This document shows, one piece after another, positions 50,451-60,332 of a stretch of 64,000 nucleotides of DNA. Under the pieces are notes generated by a model. That model saw only the letters and a list, made by a program, of their open reading frames with translations, was not told the origin of the DNA and did not search any database. Within the stretch, counting starts at the first letter, position 1; each line of letters opens with the position of its first letter. A program made the position numbers and the translations under genes. The DNA comes from Planctomycetaceae bacterium (GTDB lineage: Bacteria > Planctomycetota > Planctomycetia > Planctomycetales > Planctomycetaceae): positions 868,001 to 932,000 of the forward strand of contig JAWKTX010000001.1 of NCBI GenBank assembly GCA_041398825.1, given 5' to 3'.

Positions 50451-52682
50451 ATGTTCGAAATGTTGTCACCCTTCGCTCTGTTACTGCCCTCTACTCGCCT
50501 GATGTTAGCGCTTACTTTGGTGGCTGCGCAGGTTTGGTTGACCTCGGCGGTCGCCGCGGAAGCCCCAGTGCGAACCGAGGTCTTCCCTGCTGGCATGGAC
50601 GGGGTCGCGCTGTATCGAATACCGGGCATTGCGGTCAGTCAGAATGGAACCCTGCTCGCTTACTGTGAAGCGCGTCGTAATAGTTCGTCCGACTGGGGAG
50701 AAATCGAAGTTCATCTGCGGCGTTCGCTGGATTCGGGTAGGACATGGCTGCCCCCCCAGCGAATTGCGCATCGTGGAGAACGGATTGAAGGGAATCCTCG
50801 AAAGAAATCGGGAGGAGAGAAGGAACAGACCGTTAATAACCCTGTTGCAATTGTGGATGCGCAGACCGGCCACATTGAGTTTCTCTACTGCGTCAACTAT
50901 GCCCGGTGTTTTCACATCCGAAGTACGGATGATGGAGAAACGTTCAGCGAACCCATTGAGATCACAGACACTTTCGAAGCGTTCCGAAAGCACTACGACT
51001 GGAAAGTGATCGCCACGGGGCCTGGGCATGGTGTGCAGTTGAAGCACGGTGATAAGGCGGGGCGTCTTGTTGTTCCGATTTGGCTCGCCTACGGAAATAC
51101 AGGAGATCATAAGCCTTCTGCGTCTGCCACCATCTACAGCGATGATCACGGCAGGACCTGGCATGCAGGCGAGATCGCTGTTCCAGATGAAGGAGAGTTC
51201 TCAGACCCAAATGAAACGATGGTGACTGAGCTTGATGATGGTCGGGTAATGCTCGTGACTCGAAGTGTGTCAAAGCCAAATCGCAAACTCATTACATACA
51301 GCAAAGATGGTGCTACGGGCTGGAGTAAGCCGGTGTTTCATCCTCAGTTGATGGAGCCAGTTTGTATGGCGAGCGTGATTGCACATCCAAGCCAGCCGGG
51401 AATGGTCTTGTTTTCAAATCCGCACACGGTTGGGCTGGACGCGAATGGCAAAGAGGTGGCCGCTGGCCGTGGAAAGCGTAAGAACCTGTCCATCAAATTG
51501 AGCACAGACTACGGTCAGACGTGGTCCGTCAGCAGGACGCTGGAAGCCGGTCCGAGTGCCTATTCGGACCTGGCGGTGTTGCCTGATGGTGATGTCATCT
51601 GTTTGTACGAAGGTGATAAGACAATCACATCCGCCCGGTTCTCTCTGAACTGGGTCAGGTACGGAGAGGGATTGGCACGGGCAACGCCTGAGTCGCAGGG
51701 TGTTTCGTCATCGGGGATTCGTGAATTCGTGATGTCCGCTGATGCCCGCGTCAATACCATGCACAGCTTTATGCTGCTTCGAAATGGAAAAGTGCTGGCA
51801 GAATGCTGGTGGCAACCGGAAGCCGCAGACAAGCCGCACGTACTCTGGTCGCTCAGCAAGAGTTTTACCTCGACGGCGGTCGGTTTGGCGGTGCACGAAG
51901 GCAAACTCAGTATTGATGATCACGTTTCACAGTTTTTTCCTGATGAAATGCCGGACAAGCCATCTGCCAACTTAGCGGCCATGCGAGTACGAGACCTTCT
52001 GACGATGTCCACCGGACACCAGGACGAGGTTTTTCTGCGGGATAAGACGGAGTGGGTCAAAGCATTTCTCGCGCATCCGGTTCCGCACCTGCCCGGAACA
52101 CACTTCAGGTACAACACCCCCGCTACGTACATGCAGTCTGCCATTGTGCAAAAGATGACCGGCCAAACCGTGGTCGACTATCTCAAGCCGCGATTGTTTG
52201 ATCCGCTGGGAATTGAAGCTCCACGCTGGGATGCCAGCCCGGAAGGCATTTCTCTGGGCGGATATGGATTGTTTCTTCGCACAGAAGACATTGCCAAATT
52301 CGGCCAGCTCTATCTTCAGAAAGGCGAATGGAATGGACAGCAACTGATTCCGTCTGACTGGATAGAGCAGGCGACGTCGAAACAGGTTTCCAACGGAAGC
52401 AACCCCGAAAGTGACTGGAATCAGGGATATGGATTTCAGTTCTGGCGCTGTCGCCATGGTGCGTTCCGCGGTGATGGCAAAGACGGTCAATTCTGCATCG
52501 TCCTGCCCGAATGGAATGCTGTTGTGGTGATGACTGCAAACACGCGTGACCTGCAGGGGCAGCTGAATCTGGTCTGGGAGAAACTGCTGCCTGCGTTCCA
52601 TACCGAATCGTTGTCAGAAAACCCGGAAGAATTGCGTCAGTTACGGGATACTCTCGGGCAATTGAAAGCAAGGGTCGAGTGA
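50451..52682 (+). CDS. Sialidase (GH33-like) fused to a serine beta-lactamase-type domain
   Basis: A 743-residue secreted protein with two enzymes. After a signal peptide (LALTLVAAQVWLTSAVAA) the first 370 residues are a sialidase: YRIPG at residues 55-59 (the substrate Arg motif) and four Asp boxes (SLDSGRTW, STDDGETF, SDDHGRTW, STDYGQTW), plus EFSDPNETMVTELDDGR. The second part (about 405-740) is a beta-lactamase/esterase-type serine hydrolase with SLSK at 467-470 (SxxK) and Tyr554 in RYNTPATYM. The C-terminal motif HGAFRGDGKDGQ stands where the KTG box should be. Both halves look complete. Such fusions may couple removal of sialic acid with de-esterification (for example deacetylation) of the same glycan; this is inference. 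The start could also be at an internal Met (residue 4 or 18). Confidence 0.85.
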   Translation: MFEMLSPFALLLPSTRLMLALTLVAAQVWLTSAVAAEAPVRTEVFPAGMDGVALYRIPGIAVSQNGTLLAYCEARRNSSSDWGEIEVHLRRSLDSGRTWLPPQRIAHRGERIEGNPRKKSGGEKEQTVNNPVAIVDAQTGHIEFLYCVNYARCFHIRSTDDGETFSEPIEITDTFEAFRKHYDWKVIATGPGHGVQLKHGDKAGRLVVPIWLAYGNTGDHKPSASATIYSDDHGRTWHAGEIAVPDEGEFSDPNETMVTELDDGRVMLVTRSVSKPNRKLITYSKDGATGWSKPVFHPQLMEPVCMASVIAHPSQPGMVLFSNPHTVGLDANGKEVAAGRGKRKNLSIKLSTDYGQTWSVSRTLEAGPSAYSDLAVLPDGDVICLYEGDKTITSARFSLNWVRYGEGLARATPESQGVSSSGIREFVMSADARVNTMHSFMLLRNGKVLAECWWQPEAADKPHVLWSLSKSFTSTAVGLAVHEGKLSIDDHVSQFFPDEMPDKPSANLAAMRVRDLLTMSTGHQDEVFLRDKTEWVKAFLAHPVPHLPGTHFRYNTPATYMQSAIVQKMTGQTVVDYLKPRLFDPLGIEAPRWDASPEGISLGGYGLFLRTEDIAKFGQLYLQKGEWNGQQLIPSDWIEQATSKQVSNGSNPESDWNQGYGFQFWRCRHGAFRGDGKDGQFCIVLPEWNAVVVMTANTRDLQGQLNLVWEKLLPAFHTESLSENPEELRQLRDTLGQLKARVE

Positions 52683-52727
52683 CAGGTGTCGAGTGACAGG
52701 CGGCGCGTGACAGGTGTCGAGTCGTCC
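52674..52727 (+). repeat. Tandem 14-base repeat at the sialidase stop codon
   Basis: GTGTCGAGTGACAG units with period 14 run through the end of the gene: copies begin at about 52672, 52686, 52700 (degenerate) and 52714. The stop codon TGA lies inside the first copy. Likely a slippage product without function. Confidence 0.6.
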
Positions 52728-52762
52728 CGGTCGGATCCGGCCTGCCGCGAAGAGTCAGTCAG

Positions 52763-54193
52763 CTATTTTCCAAGGGCTCGCTGGATGGATTGGATGGTGG
52801 CGGGGTCTGGCTTAAAATTGCCGGGCCGATGTCCCTGAGCAATGGCCAGCGGGGTCCACTTGTATTTATTGGGCCGATTCCAGATCGCTGCATCAGCACC
52901 ATGAGCGACAAGGTAGTCGACCATTTGTGGAAAGCTGGCATAGGCAGCACCATGAATGACCGTTTCTCCGTTGTCGTCAACGGAATTGATTTCCGCTCCC
53001 AGGCGAAGCAGCAACTCAACCGCTGCCAGAGATTCTTCCTCTGTCCCGGCCACTTCTCCTGGAGCAAGTGTCCCAAGACCCGCCGCAGCAAGCAGTGGGG
53101 AACAGTGGTCGGCATTGGGCAGGGTTGGGTCTGCGCCCAGTTTCAGCAGACATTTCATGAGACCAATGTCTGCTGTGTCGGACGCCATAAAGAATGGTGT
53201 GGCCCCTTTTTCGTTGAGCCGACCACGTCCTGCGCGACCACCTGTGAGTTGAAGATTCACATCGGCACCGTGTTGCACAAGCCATTCCGCAAACTGAAGA
53301 CTTCCCACGTTGCCGGAACCTCGCGGCGCGGGATCGCCGGTTGGATCGTCGCCTCGGTCCGGTTTGCGGACCCACGTGAGCGTATGCAGTGCGGAATATC
53401 CCGATCGCTGATCGTTGGGGTCTGCACCTCGTTTCAGTAATTCAACCCCTAGTTCGAAGTGTCCGTTCTCAACCGCCAGGATCAGAGGACTGGTTCCTTC
53501 TCTGGGGTTTTTGCCACCCGGGCGACTCGGCAACATGACGCTGTTGACATCGTCACCAGCATCCAGCAGTTTCAGCACGCAGGCCTTCTGGCCGTCCCGT
53601 ACGGCAAACATCAGTGCGTTGAATCCGGACTTCAGCGTTACAGAGCGATCAGCGCCAGCGTTCAGAAGCAACTGAACAACGTCCTCGTGACCTGCAGACG
53701 AAGCCCACATCAGTGCCGTTTGACCGGACCACTCCGTTGTGTCGACTTCCGCCCCGGCTTGCAGCAGTCGCTCCACGGAATCTGCATTGCCGGTTCTGGC
53801 TGCCGTCATCAAAGGCGTTTCTCCACCGGGCCGTGTCCGGTTGACTTCTGCTCCGGCATCGAGCAACAGCTCTACAATCTCTGGATTGCCGTTGATACAG
53901 GCGAGGGCCAGAGGAGTGACGCCGAATTCATTCGGCACTGTGACCACTGCACCTCGCTGTATCAGAAGTCGGGTCATCTCCGTGTGATCATGGTGAACGG
54001 CCCAGTGCAGCGCGGTCATTCCGTCACGCTGGCCCGTGGTATCGATGCCTGAGCCTGATTCAATGAGCTGACGAAGACTGTTCCAGTTTTTACATTCGGC
54101 AAGGTCTGCGAGAGCAGGATTCTCGTCTGCAGCGTTTCCGCAATTGATGGTGATCCTGATTGCCAGGACGAAAGCCGTGATTAACTTCAACAC
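52763..54193 (-). CDS. Secreted ankyrin-repeat protein
   Basis: 476 residues with signal peptide (MLKLITAFVLAIRITINCGNA). About ten ankyrin repeats fill the rest, for example DGMTALHWAVHHDHTEMTRL, GVTPLALACINGNPEIVELL, GETPLMTAARTGNADSVERL and GQTALMWASSAGHEDVVQLL. It binds another protein, most likely on the outer side of the membrane. The repeats at 210-350 carry insertions. It is the last gene of the DUF1592-DUF1552-ankyrin set, 78 bases after DUF1552 on the same strand. This order is frequent in planctomycetes and acidobacteria, so the three are probably one complex; partner assignment is inference. Confidence 0.88.
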   Translation of the reverse strand: MLKLITAFVLAIRITINCGNAADENPALADLAECKNWNSLRQLIESGSGIDTTGQRDGMTALHWAVHHDHTEMTRLLIQRGAVVTVPNEFGVTPLALACINGNPEIVELLLDAGAEVNRTRPGGETPLMTAARTGNADSVERLLQAGAEVDTTEWSGQTALMWASSAGHEDVVQLLLNAGADRSVTLKSGFNALMFAVRDGQKACVLKLLDAGDDVNSVMLPSRPGGKNPREGTSPLILAVENGHFELGVELLKRGADPNDQRSGYSALHTLTWVRKPDRGDDPTGDPAPRGSGNVGSLQFAEWLVQHGADVNLQLTGGRAGRGRLNEKGATPFFMASDTADIGLMKCLLKLGADPTLPNADHCSPLLAAAGLGTLAPGEVAGTEEESLAAVELLLRLGAEINSVDDNGETVIHGAAYASFPQMVDYLVAHGADAAIWNRPNKYKWTPLAIAQGHRPGNFKPDPATIQSIQRALGK

Positions 54194-54271
54194 GATTCGT
54201 CTCCGTCCCTCCAGGTTGAAACGGCCTTGAAAAACGTGGCAGCGCGCCGGTCCCGGTTATTCAACGGATAG

Positions 54272-55621
54272 CTAAACATCAATTGTCTCGAACAGATCAT
54301 CCATGCGGCCGGTACTGTCCCCGAATGTTTCTATGTCGACACCCACTTTCTGAAGCAGCGTCAGGTGCAGATTCGCCAGAGGTGTGGGACGATCGAAATT
54401 CACATGACGCCCGCCCTTCATAGCGCCCCCTGCACCTCCTGCGACGATAATAGGCAGATTCGTGTGGTCGTGAACATTCGGGTTCCCCATACCGCTTCCG
54501 TAAAGGTACAGCGAATGGTCGAGCAGAGTTCCGTCGCCCTCGGGTGTCTGTTGAAGCTTTTGAAGGAATTCAGAAAACAGCGAGACGTGAAACTTATTGA
54601 TTTCGGCGACTTTGGCGATTTTCTCCGGGTCATTGCCGTGGTGAGTCAGCGGGTGATGGGGATCATTGATGCCGATTTCCGGGTAGGTTCGGTTGCTTGT
54701 TTCGCGAGCAAGCTGGAATGTGATGACGCGTGTGACGTCGCCCTGCAGCGCCAGCACCTGAAGGTCAAACATCAGGCGAGCGTGATCGCCGTACGCTGCC
54801 GGGACTCCTGTTGGTCGATCAATATCTGGTAATGGATTGTCTGTGGCATCGGACTCGGCCTTCTGAATGCGGCGTTCGACTTCACGAACGGAGTTCAAAT
54901 ACTGTTCGACTCGCTGCTGGTCGGCTGGTCCCAGTGTCATCTTCAGTCGCTGGATCTCCTGAGTTACTGAATCCAGCAGGCTGGCTCGTTTGCGCAGCAC
55001 GGATCTTCGTTCTGCTGACGTGCCTCCTTCTCCAAACAGCGTTTGAAAGATCAGGCGAGGATGCGCTTCGGAGGGTAAGGGATTCGTAGGAGACGACCAC
55101 GACAAATTGTTCTGGTAAACGCACGCGTATCCATTGTCACACTGCCCGACAACAGAAAGCAGGTCCATGGACATTTCGAGTGAAGGCAGTTGAGTTGTTT
55201 GTCCAATGTGTCTGGCTGCAATCTGATCCGCTGTGGTACCGAGAAAGTAGTCGGTACTTTCTGTTCGCCGCGCGGTTGCAGCACTCAGAAACGCTGAATT
55301 CGAAGTGGCATGCGTTCCGGGGTAGGCATTACGAAGTTCCGTATTGGAAATTACAGTTGTGTGGGATCGAACCGGTGCAAGAGAAGAAAGTGTTGGCGAG
55401 AGTTCATCAAGGTTGTTCGGGTTTGGAGGTGCCCATCGGGACATGTCGCAGCCCATTGGCATGTAGACGTATCCAAGACGTTTGAGTTGAGATGGCGCGG
55501 CGACGGTGTTTGCCATCGCGGTCATCGGCGGAACCATCGCATCCAGCAGCGGCAACGCCAGGCTTGTTCCGACACCTCGAAGAAAACTTCTTCGATCCAG
55601 GGTTTTGCGGGTGATCATCAT
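54272..55621 (-). CDS. DUF1552 secreted protein with Tat-like signal
   Basis: 449 residues. The N-terminus RKTLDRRSFLRGVGTSLALP has the twin-arginine motif RRSFLRG, so it should be exported folded. The rest matches DUF1552: RLGYVYMPMGCDMSRWAP, TSNSAFLSAATARRTES, RLIFQTLFGEGGT, EIGINDPHHPLTHHGNDPEK and LYLYGSGMGNPNVHDHTNLP. The conserved His residues in the last two patches suggest a metal site like that of alkaline phosphatase-type folds. It overlaps the upstream DUF1592 gene by four bases (ATGA). Function in the literature is unknown. Confidence 0.9.
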   Translation of the reverse strand: MMITRKTLDRRSFLRGVGTSLALPLLDAMVPPMTAMANTVAAPSQLKRLGYVYMPMGCDMSRWAPPNPNNLDELSPTLSSLAPVRSHTTVISNTELRNAYPGTHATSNSAFLSAATARRTESTDYFLGTTADQIAARHIGQTTQLPSLEMSMDLLSVVGQCDNGYACVYQNNLSWSSPTNPLPSEAHPRLIFQTLFGEGGTSAERRSVLRKRASLLDSVTQEIQRLKMTLGPADQQRVEQYLNSVREVERRIQKAESDATDNPLPDIDRPTGVPAAYGDHARLMFDLQVLALQGDVTRVITFQLARETSNRTYPEIGINDPHHPLTHHGNDPEKIAKVAEINKFHVSLFSEFLQKLQQTPEGDGTLLDHSLYLYGSGMGNPNVHDHTNLPIIVAGGAGGAMKGGRHVNFDRPTPLANLHLTLLQKVGVDIETFGDSTGRMDDLFETIDV

Positions 55622-58029
55622 CTGGCAGTCCTCATCTGGAATGGTGGGCTTTCCACAATGCCAATAATAACGGACGAAAATCGAAAATCGTTGACGGCGG
55701 CATTTCTGACAATGTCCCGCACAAAAGGAGAATCGGATGTCTGGAGCCCGCGACCAAGTGCATACACCATTAATTTTTCTGTGATTGTTCGGACAAATGC
55801 TTCAGGTCGTGACAGCAGTCCTTCTTCAAGAGCTTCCACACCGTTGATCGTCCGGCCATCCGGAAGTTGTCCCGTGGCATCGATCGGAATGTCTTCGTCA
55901 CTGGATTGCCATCTTCCCACTGCATCGAAGTTTTCCAGAGCGAATCCCAGCGGATCCATCATGTCATGGCACACGGCACATGATCGATCAGCACGATGGG
56001 CCTCCAGGCGTTCTCGAACAGTCAGCGTTGATGAGACGTTGTTCTCTGTTAACGCCGGGATGTTGTCTGGTGGTGGCGGAGGAGGAGTTCCCAGCAGATT
56101 TTTCAGAATCCAGTGTCCGCGGATGACGGGCGAGGTTCGAGTCGCGTACGACGTTACTGTCAGAATGCTGCCATGACGCAGTATCCCGCCACGGTGACTT
56201 TCCGGAGGCAGATTCACCGGACGGAAGTGACTGCCCTGAACATGATCAATCCCGTAATGACGTGCCAGTCGCTCGTTCAGGAATGTCTGATTGGTTTGAA
56301 GCAGGTGGAGGACACTTCGGTCTTCACGCATCATCTGTTCGAACAGCATTTCGGTCTCTCGCTGAAATGCGACCCGCAGATTATGATCGAAATCCGGGAA
56401 CAAGCGGGCATCCGGAGTAATCGAATTGAGATTGCGAAGATACAGCCACTGGCTGGCAAAGTTGCTGACGATTGCATTCGCCCGCTCGTCGGCCAGAAGC
56501 CGATTCACCTGTTGCCGGAGCACATGGGGGCGTCGCAGTTCATCACGTTCAGCCAGTTCTAGGAGTGTTTCGTCGGGTGCGCTGCTCCACAGGAAATATG
56601 AAAGTCGGGTGGCAAGTTCGAGGTCACTGATTCGGAAGACGTCTCCGGCAGTTGCTCCCAGGGGTTCACGCTCAATTCGAAAAAGGAAGTTGGGATTCAC
56701 AAGCATCGCGGCGACCGCGGATTCGATGCCGGAACTGAAACGAGTTGCCAGGTCTGAATCAGGATTGGCAGAGACTGCTTCCGTGAAGAAACGCATTGGC
56801 TCTTTGAAATCAGATTCTGTGACCGGCCGTCGATAGGCCCTTCGCAGTAATGGTGAGAGAACCTGTCTCGCGCAATTGTCTAACTCAGCTTCTGATGTCG
56901 GTGTGCATGTCAGAACCGGAGTCCAGGCCGGAGTTGGGGCAGTGTTGTCTTCTGCCAGCGGACCTGTGAACGACAATGAATAGACGGCAGGCGAGAGTCG
57001 GGGGTGTCGATGAAAATTAAAATGTGCATCGAGTGGCTGGCGTTTGGTTTGCGGAATCGAAGACGGCATCTTCAGGAATGTTGCGGCGATATTATGAGGT
57101 CCGGCCTGTATTCGAATTCGTGCCTTCAGGTGCTGATCTGCTGTCTGATGCCCCCCCTGATTCTTCGGTGGATGAACCGTAAATACTGCAACGCGACGAC
57201 GATCCAGCAGAATCATCAGGTCGTGTGGGCGATTGAGCCCTTCGACGTGCTCGTTGCGATCACGCATCAGTCGAACTTCGATATCGTAATCGCCGGTGGC
57301 AGGAAATGGGTAGGGTACGTCGATTCCGCCGCGAGTACCGAAAGGTAACTCCGGCAGTCGCTCTTCCTGAGTCAGATCCGGTCGAACTCGAAATGTTTCG
57401 GCAATCATTGAATTGCCGGTGGAGCCAGTGCTCAGACTGGCAATTTTTTCAGCGGCGAGGACATAACGATTCATGAGGGAAGGAGAAAGTTCACCGACGG
57501 TTACATTGTCGAATCCGTGGCTGGATTCATCCTCCGGCAGCATTTCGGTGACATCCATGTCCAGCTTCAGCAGGTCACGAACAGTATTCTGGTACTCATA
57601 ACGAGTGAGTCGTCGAAATGTTTCCGTTCGCCCGGGGTTGGGATGCGAAGTCGCGTGCCTGTCGAGCGTCGTTTCGAGGAGTGTGATGATTTTTGTGTAT
57701 TCCGCTTCGCTGGGGCGATCCGAATCAAGTGGAGGCATTTGTCGCGAGCCGAGTTTTCGAACGACTCGTTCCCATGTGTCAGCAGATTGTCCGATGGGAA
57801 CTAATGTTGCCTGATCCAGTGAAAACCCGCTGGAAGGCGTCGCGCCGCTGTGGCAGTCGGTGCACCATTTTGTTGTGAATTGAGCGACCGAATGAACGGC
57901 TTCGGGCGTTTCTTCCTGAGCCATGGAAGTCGCGGAAGAAGCAAGAATGCCCAAGACGGTCGCCAGAACAAGATGCAACAGACGCGGTAAGATCCGTCGT
58001 TCGGATTTCTCAGGGTCCGAGATGCTCAC
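55618..58029 (-). CDS. DUF1592-type cytochrome protein (DUF1587/1595/1592/1588/1585)
   Basis: 803 residues, secreted (hydrophobic start LLHLVLATVLGILASSATSM). Order of domains: haem site WCTDCHSG (CXXCH) near residue 55, DUF1587 (RLTRYEYQNTVRDLLKLDMD), DUF1595/1592 (ATRLSYFLWSSAPDETLLEL, ANAIVSNFASQWLYLRNL), DUF1588 (GILRHGSILTVTSYATRTSP, then RSCAVCHDMMDPLGFALENF with a second CXXCH) and DUF1585 (EAFVRTITEKLMVYALGRGL). Length and order are normal. It probably transfers electrons to, or forms a complex with, the DUF1552 protein with which it is translationally coupled. Confidence 0.93.
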   Translation of the reverse strand: MSISDPEKSERRILPRLLHLVLATVLGILASSATSMAQEETPEAVHSVAQFTTKWCTDCHSGATPSSGFSLDQATLVPIGQSADTWERVVRKLGSRQMPPLDSDRPSEAEYTKIITLLETTLDRHATSHPNPGRTETFRRLTRYEYQNTVRDLLKLDMDVTEMLPEDESSHGFDNVTVGELSPSLMNRYVLAAEKIASLSTGSTGNSMIAETFRVRPDLTQEERLPELPFGTRGGIDVPYPFPATGDYDIEVRLMRDRNEHVEGLNRPHDLMILLDRRRVAVFTVHPPKNQGGHQTADQHLKARIRIQAGPHNIAATFLKMPSSIPQTKRQPLDAHFNFHRHPRLSPAVYSLSFTGPLAEDNTAPTPAWTPVLTCTPTSEAELDNCARQVLSPLLRRAYRRPVTESDFKEPMRFFTEAVSANPDSDLATRFSSGIESAVAAMLVNPNFLFRIEREPLGATAGDVFRISDLELATRLSYFLWSSAPDETLLELAERDELRRPHVLRQQVNRLLADERANAIVSNFASQWLYLRNLNSITPDARLFPDFDHNLRVAFQRETEMLFEQMMREDRSVLHLLQTNQTFLNERLARHYGIDHVQGSHFRPVNLPPESHRGGILRHGSILTVTSYATRTSPVIRGHWILKNLLGTPPPPPPDNIPALTENNVSSTLTVRERLEAHRADRSCAVCHDMMDPLGFALENFDAVGRWQSSDEDIPIDATGQLPDGRTINGVEALEEGLLSRPEAFVRTITEKLMVYALGRGLQTSDSPFVRDIVRNAAVNDFRFSSVIIGIVESPPFQMRTAR

Positions 58030-58176
58030 ACGTTTGTCCCCGAACGAACACAGAGGCGACCAGTCATTTTTTGCGGACAGGATGATGCAATTCCATTCGC
58101 AATCAGGGTTGCGTGAACGAAATTCATCTTCTACTGGATTGTGAGCAACTGACGGCCATTCGCCAAGTCTGAACTG

Positions 58177-59520
58177 CTACTCGTGCCGCAATGCTTCAAT
58201 CGGGTCAAGTCGAGCCGCGGCTCTCGCAGGGTAGAGTCCAAACAGAACGCCGATCCCGACAGAGATGCCGAACGCCAGTGGGAGGCTGGCAGGAACCGGA
58301 CGTGGCTGCATTCCCATGAGCATCTTGCCAAGGTCTGATCCAGCTGTGCCACCTTCGAAGATCAAATTCTCGACGACAAACTTGATCAGATCGAACGCGA
58401 TCGGCGTCATCAGGCCCAGTGCTACGCCGATTAATCCGCCACTGCCAGCCAGCACAACCGTCTCGGTCAGAAATTGCAGTGTGATGTCGTGCTGTTTCGC
58501 ACCGAGAGCTCGTCGAATTCCGATTTCTCTGGTCCGCTCTGTGACGGTCGCGAGCATGATGTTCATGATACCGATACCGCCAACGATCAGGCTGATCGCG
58601 GCGATTGAACCCAGGACGACGTTAAAGATATCGCGAATCTGTTCGGCTTGTCGAAGAAGTTCCAGCGGAACAACCACGGAATAGTCGCGGTCCGATTTAT
58701 GGTTTTGCCGCAGGCTTTCCCGGATTACGTCGGCTGTCTGTTCAACGCGATCTTTGTCGTTAATGCGCAGCGTAATCTGGTTGAGTTCAATCTGTTCTGC
58801 GCTGAAAGAGCCAGTTGTTCGATCGATATCCAGGTCACCCATTCGTGCCCGCATCGTTTCCAGCGGAATGTAAACGTCGTTGTTGTAGTCCTGACCTGAC
58901 ATGCTGCCACCGATGGCCGCGCTGGCTTCGCGGGCTCGGGTCACGCCTACAATGGTGTAGTAACGGTCGGCAATCTTGATTGACTGCCCCAGAGGATCTT
59001 CGTACTGAAATAGCTCCTGCGCGGAGCCGGCCGCCAGGACGGCGACGTTGGATTTGTCGGATCGATCCTTGTCCGAGATGAATCGGCCTTGCGCGAGCAT
59101 CAGGTGGTTCACATCCAGATACTCGGGCGTGCAGCCGACGATTCTGCAATTCAGCTCACGATGGAGGTGGCGACATGATTTTGTGAGTTCGCGGATGGGA
59201 ATGGCTTTTTCGACAGTCGGTATCGTCTTCGATAACAGATCGTAGTCTGCTCGAAGCAATCCATAGCGAAGCACAAACGAATTGGAGCTCTGTGCGCCAG
59301 CTGTTTCTTTCGGAGGCTTCACGCTGCGGACAATGATGTTTGTTGCCCCCAGTTCAAGCACCTGTTGCTGAGCCTGTTGGCTGGCGCCTTCACCAATGGC
59401 CAGCATTGCAATGACCGAAAAGACTCCGAAGACAATACCCAGCATTGTCAGCCCTGACCGCAGCTTGTGCAGCATCAGACTCTTGAGAGCCAGCTGGATT
59501 GTTCGAATCAAATTCGGCAT
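58177..59520 (-). CDS. MacB-like ABC transporter permease
   Basis: 447 residues. One N-terminal helix (LTMLGIVFGVFSVIAMLAIG), a large periplasmic MacB_PCD domain, then three helices (GSIAAISLIVGGIGIMNIML, LAGSGGLIGVALGLMTPI, LAFGISVGIGVLFGLYP). The motif TERTREIGIRRALGA and the end ARAAARLDPIEALRHE are standard for FtsX/MacB permeases. ATG at 59520 is preferred over one nine bases upstream. The ATPase is encoded separately upstream, so the pair corresponds to a split MacB. Last gene of the efflux operon. Confidence 0.93.
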   Translation of the reverse strand: MPNLIRTIQLALKSLMLHKLRSGLTMLGIVFGVFSVIAMLAIGEGASQQAQQQVLELGATNIIVRSVKPPKETAGAQSSNSFVLRYGLLRADYDLLSKTIPTVEKAIPIRELTKSCRHLHRELNCRIVGCTPEYLDVNHLMLAQGRFISDKDRSDKSNVAVLAAGSAQELFQYEDPLGQSIKIADRYYTIVGVTRAREASAAIGGSMSGQDYNNDVYIPLETMRARMGDLDIDRTTGSFSAEQIELNQITLRINDKDRVEQTADVIRESLRQNHKSDRDYSVVVPLELLRQAEQIRDIFNVVLGSIAAISLIVGGIGIMNIMLATVTERTREIGIRRALGAKQHDITLQFLTETVVLAGSGGLIGVALGLMTPIAFDLIKFVVENLIFEGGTAGSDLGKMLMGMQPRPVPASLPLAFGISVGIGVLFGLYPARAAARLDPIEALRHE

Positions 59521-59574
59521 GAATATCACTCAGTTCAGGAAATAATCTCTCAATAACCCGGTGCCACATTGGTG

Positions 59575-60273
59575 TTAACCGGGAAATACTCCTTCTCCGG
59601 CAACAACTCCGTCTTTCATGTAGATTTGTCGTTTCGCTAGTTTTGCGACGGCCGGCTCGTGAGTCACCATGATGATGGTGCGACCCTCACGGTTGAGTGC
59701 CAGAAGCATCTCCATGATTTCTGATTCGGTTGCAGAGTCCAGGTTTCCTGTCGGCTCGTCCGCCAGAATAATCTGTGGATCATTCACGAGCGCTCGAGCG
59801 ATGGCGACACGTTGCTGCTGACCACCAGACAACTGGAATGGCCGGTGGTCCAGACGGTCGCCAAGGCCGACCAGCTTGGCCAGGTATTCAATCCGTTCGC
59901 GTTCTTTCGTACCGATCGTGGGATATCCGGTTCGATAGTGCAGCGGGACTTCGATATTTTCCACGACTGTGTACTGCGGGATCAGGTTATACGACTGAAA
60001 AATAAATCCGATCAGTTCATTGCGAATGGATGACAATTGATCGTCGGACATCAGGGAGACGTCTTTGCCTCCGATGATGTACTTGCCGAGTGTCGGGCGA
60101 TCCAGAGCTCCCAGCAGATTTAAAAGAGTGCTCTTGCCGCTTCCGGATGATCCCATGATGGCGACAAAGTCCCCTTTCGGAAAATCAATCGAGACTCCGC
60201 GTAACGCTTTAACGACGACCGGGCCGAGGTCGTAATGCTTTTGCAGGTCAATAACCTGAGCTGCCATTTCCAT
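59575..60273 (-). CDS. ABC transporter ATPase, MacB/LolD type
   Basis: 232 residues. Walker A GSSGSGKSTLLN, Q-loop region IGFIFQSYNLIPQYTVVENI, signature LSGGQQQRVAIARAL, Walker B IILADEPTGNLDS and switch His in VTHEP are all present. The N-terminus is that of MacB-type ATPases. ATG at 60273 with AGGCGGG eight bases upstream is preferred to a GTG at 60282. It drives the permease encoded directly downstream (54-base gap). Confidence 0.95.
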   Translation of the reverse strand: MEMAAQVIDLQKHYDLGPVVVKALRGVSIDFPKGDFVAIMGSSGSGKSTLLNLLGALDRPTLGKYIIGGKDVSLMSDDQLSSIRNELIGFIFQSYNLIPQYTVVENIEVPLHYRTGYPTIGTKERERIEYLAKLVGLGDRLDHRPFQLSGGQQQRVAIARALVNDPQIILADEPTGNLDSATESEIMEMLLALNREGRTIIMVTHEPAVAKLAKRQIYMKDGVVAGEGVFPG

Positions 60274-60332
60274 GAAAGACACCCGCCTGATTGGAATCCG
60301 AACTGTAAACCGGATGAGTGATCCCGCTCTCT

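Noticed and set aside
50192..50629. A 145-aa minus-strand gene upstream of the sialidase
   Set aside because: It overlaps the sialidase start and signal peptide, has no family features, and would run into the structured element.
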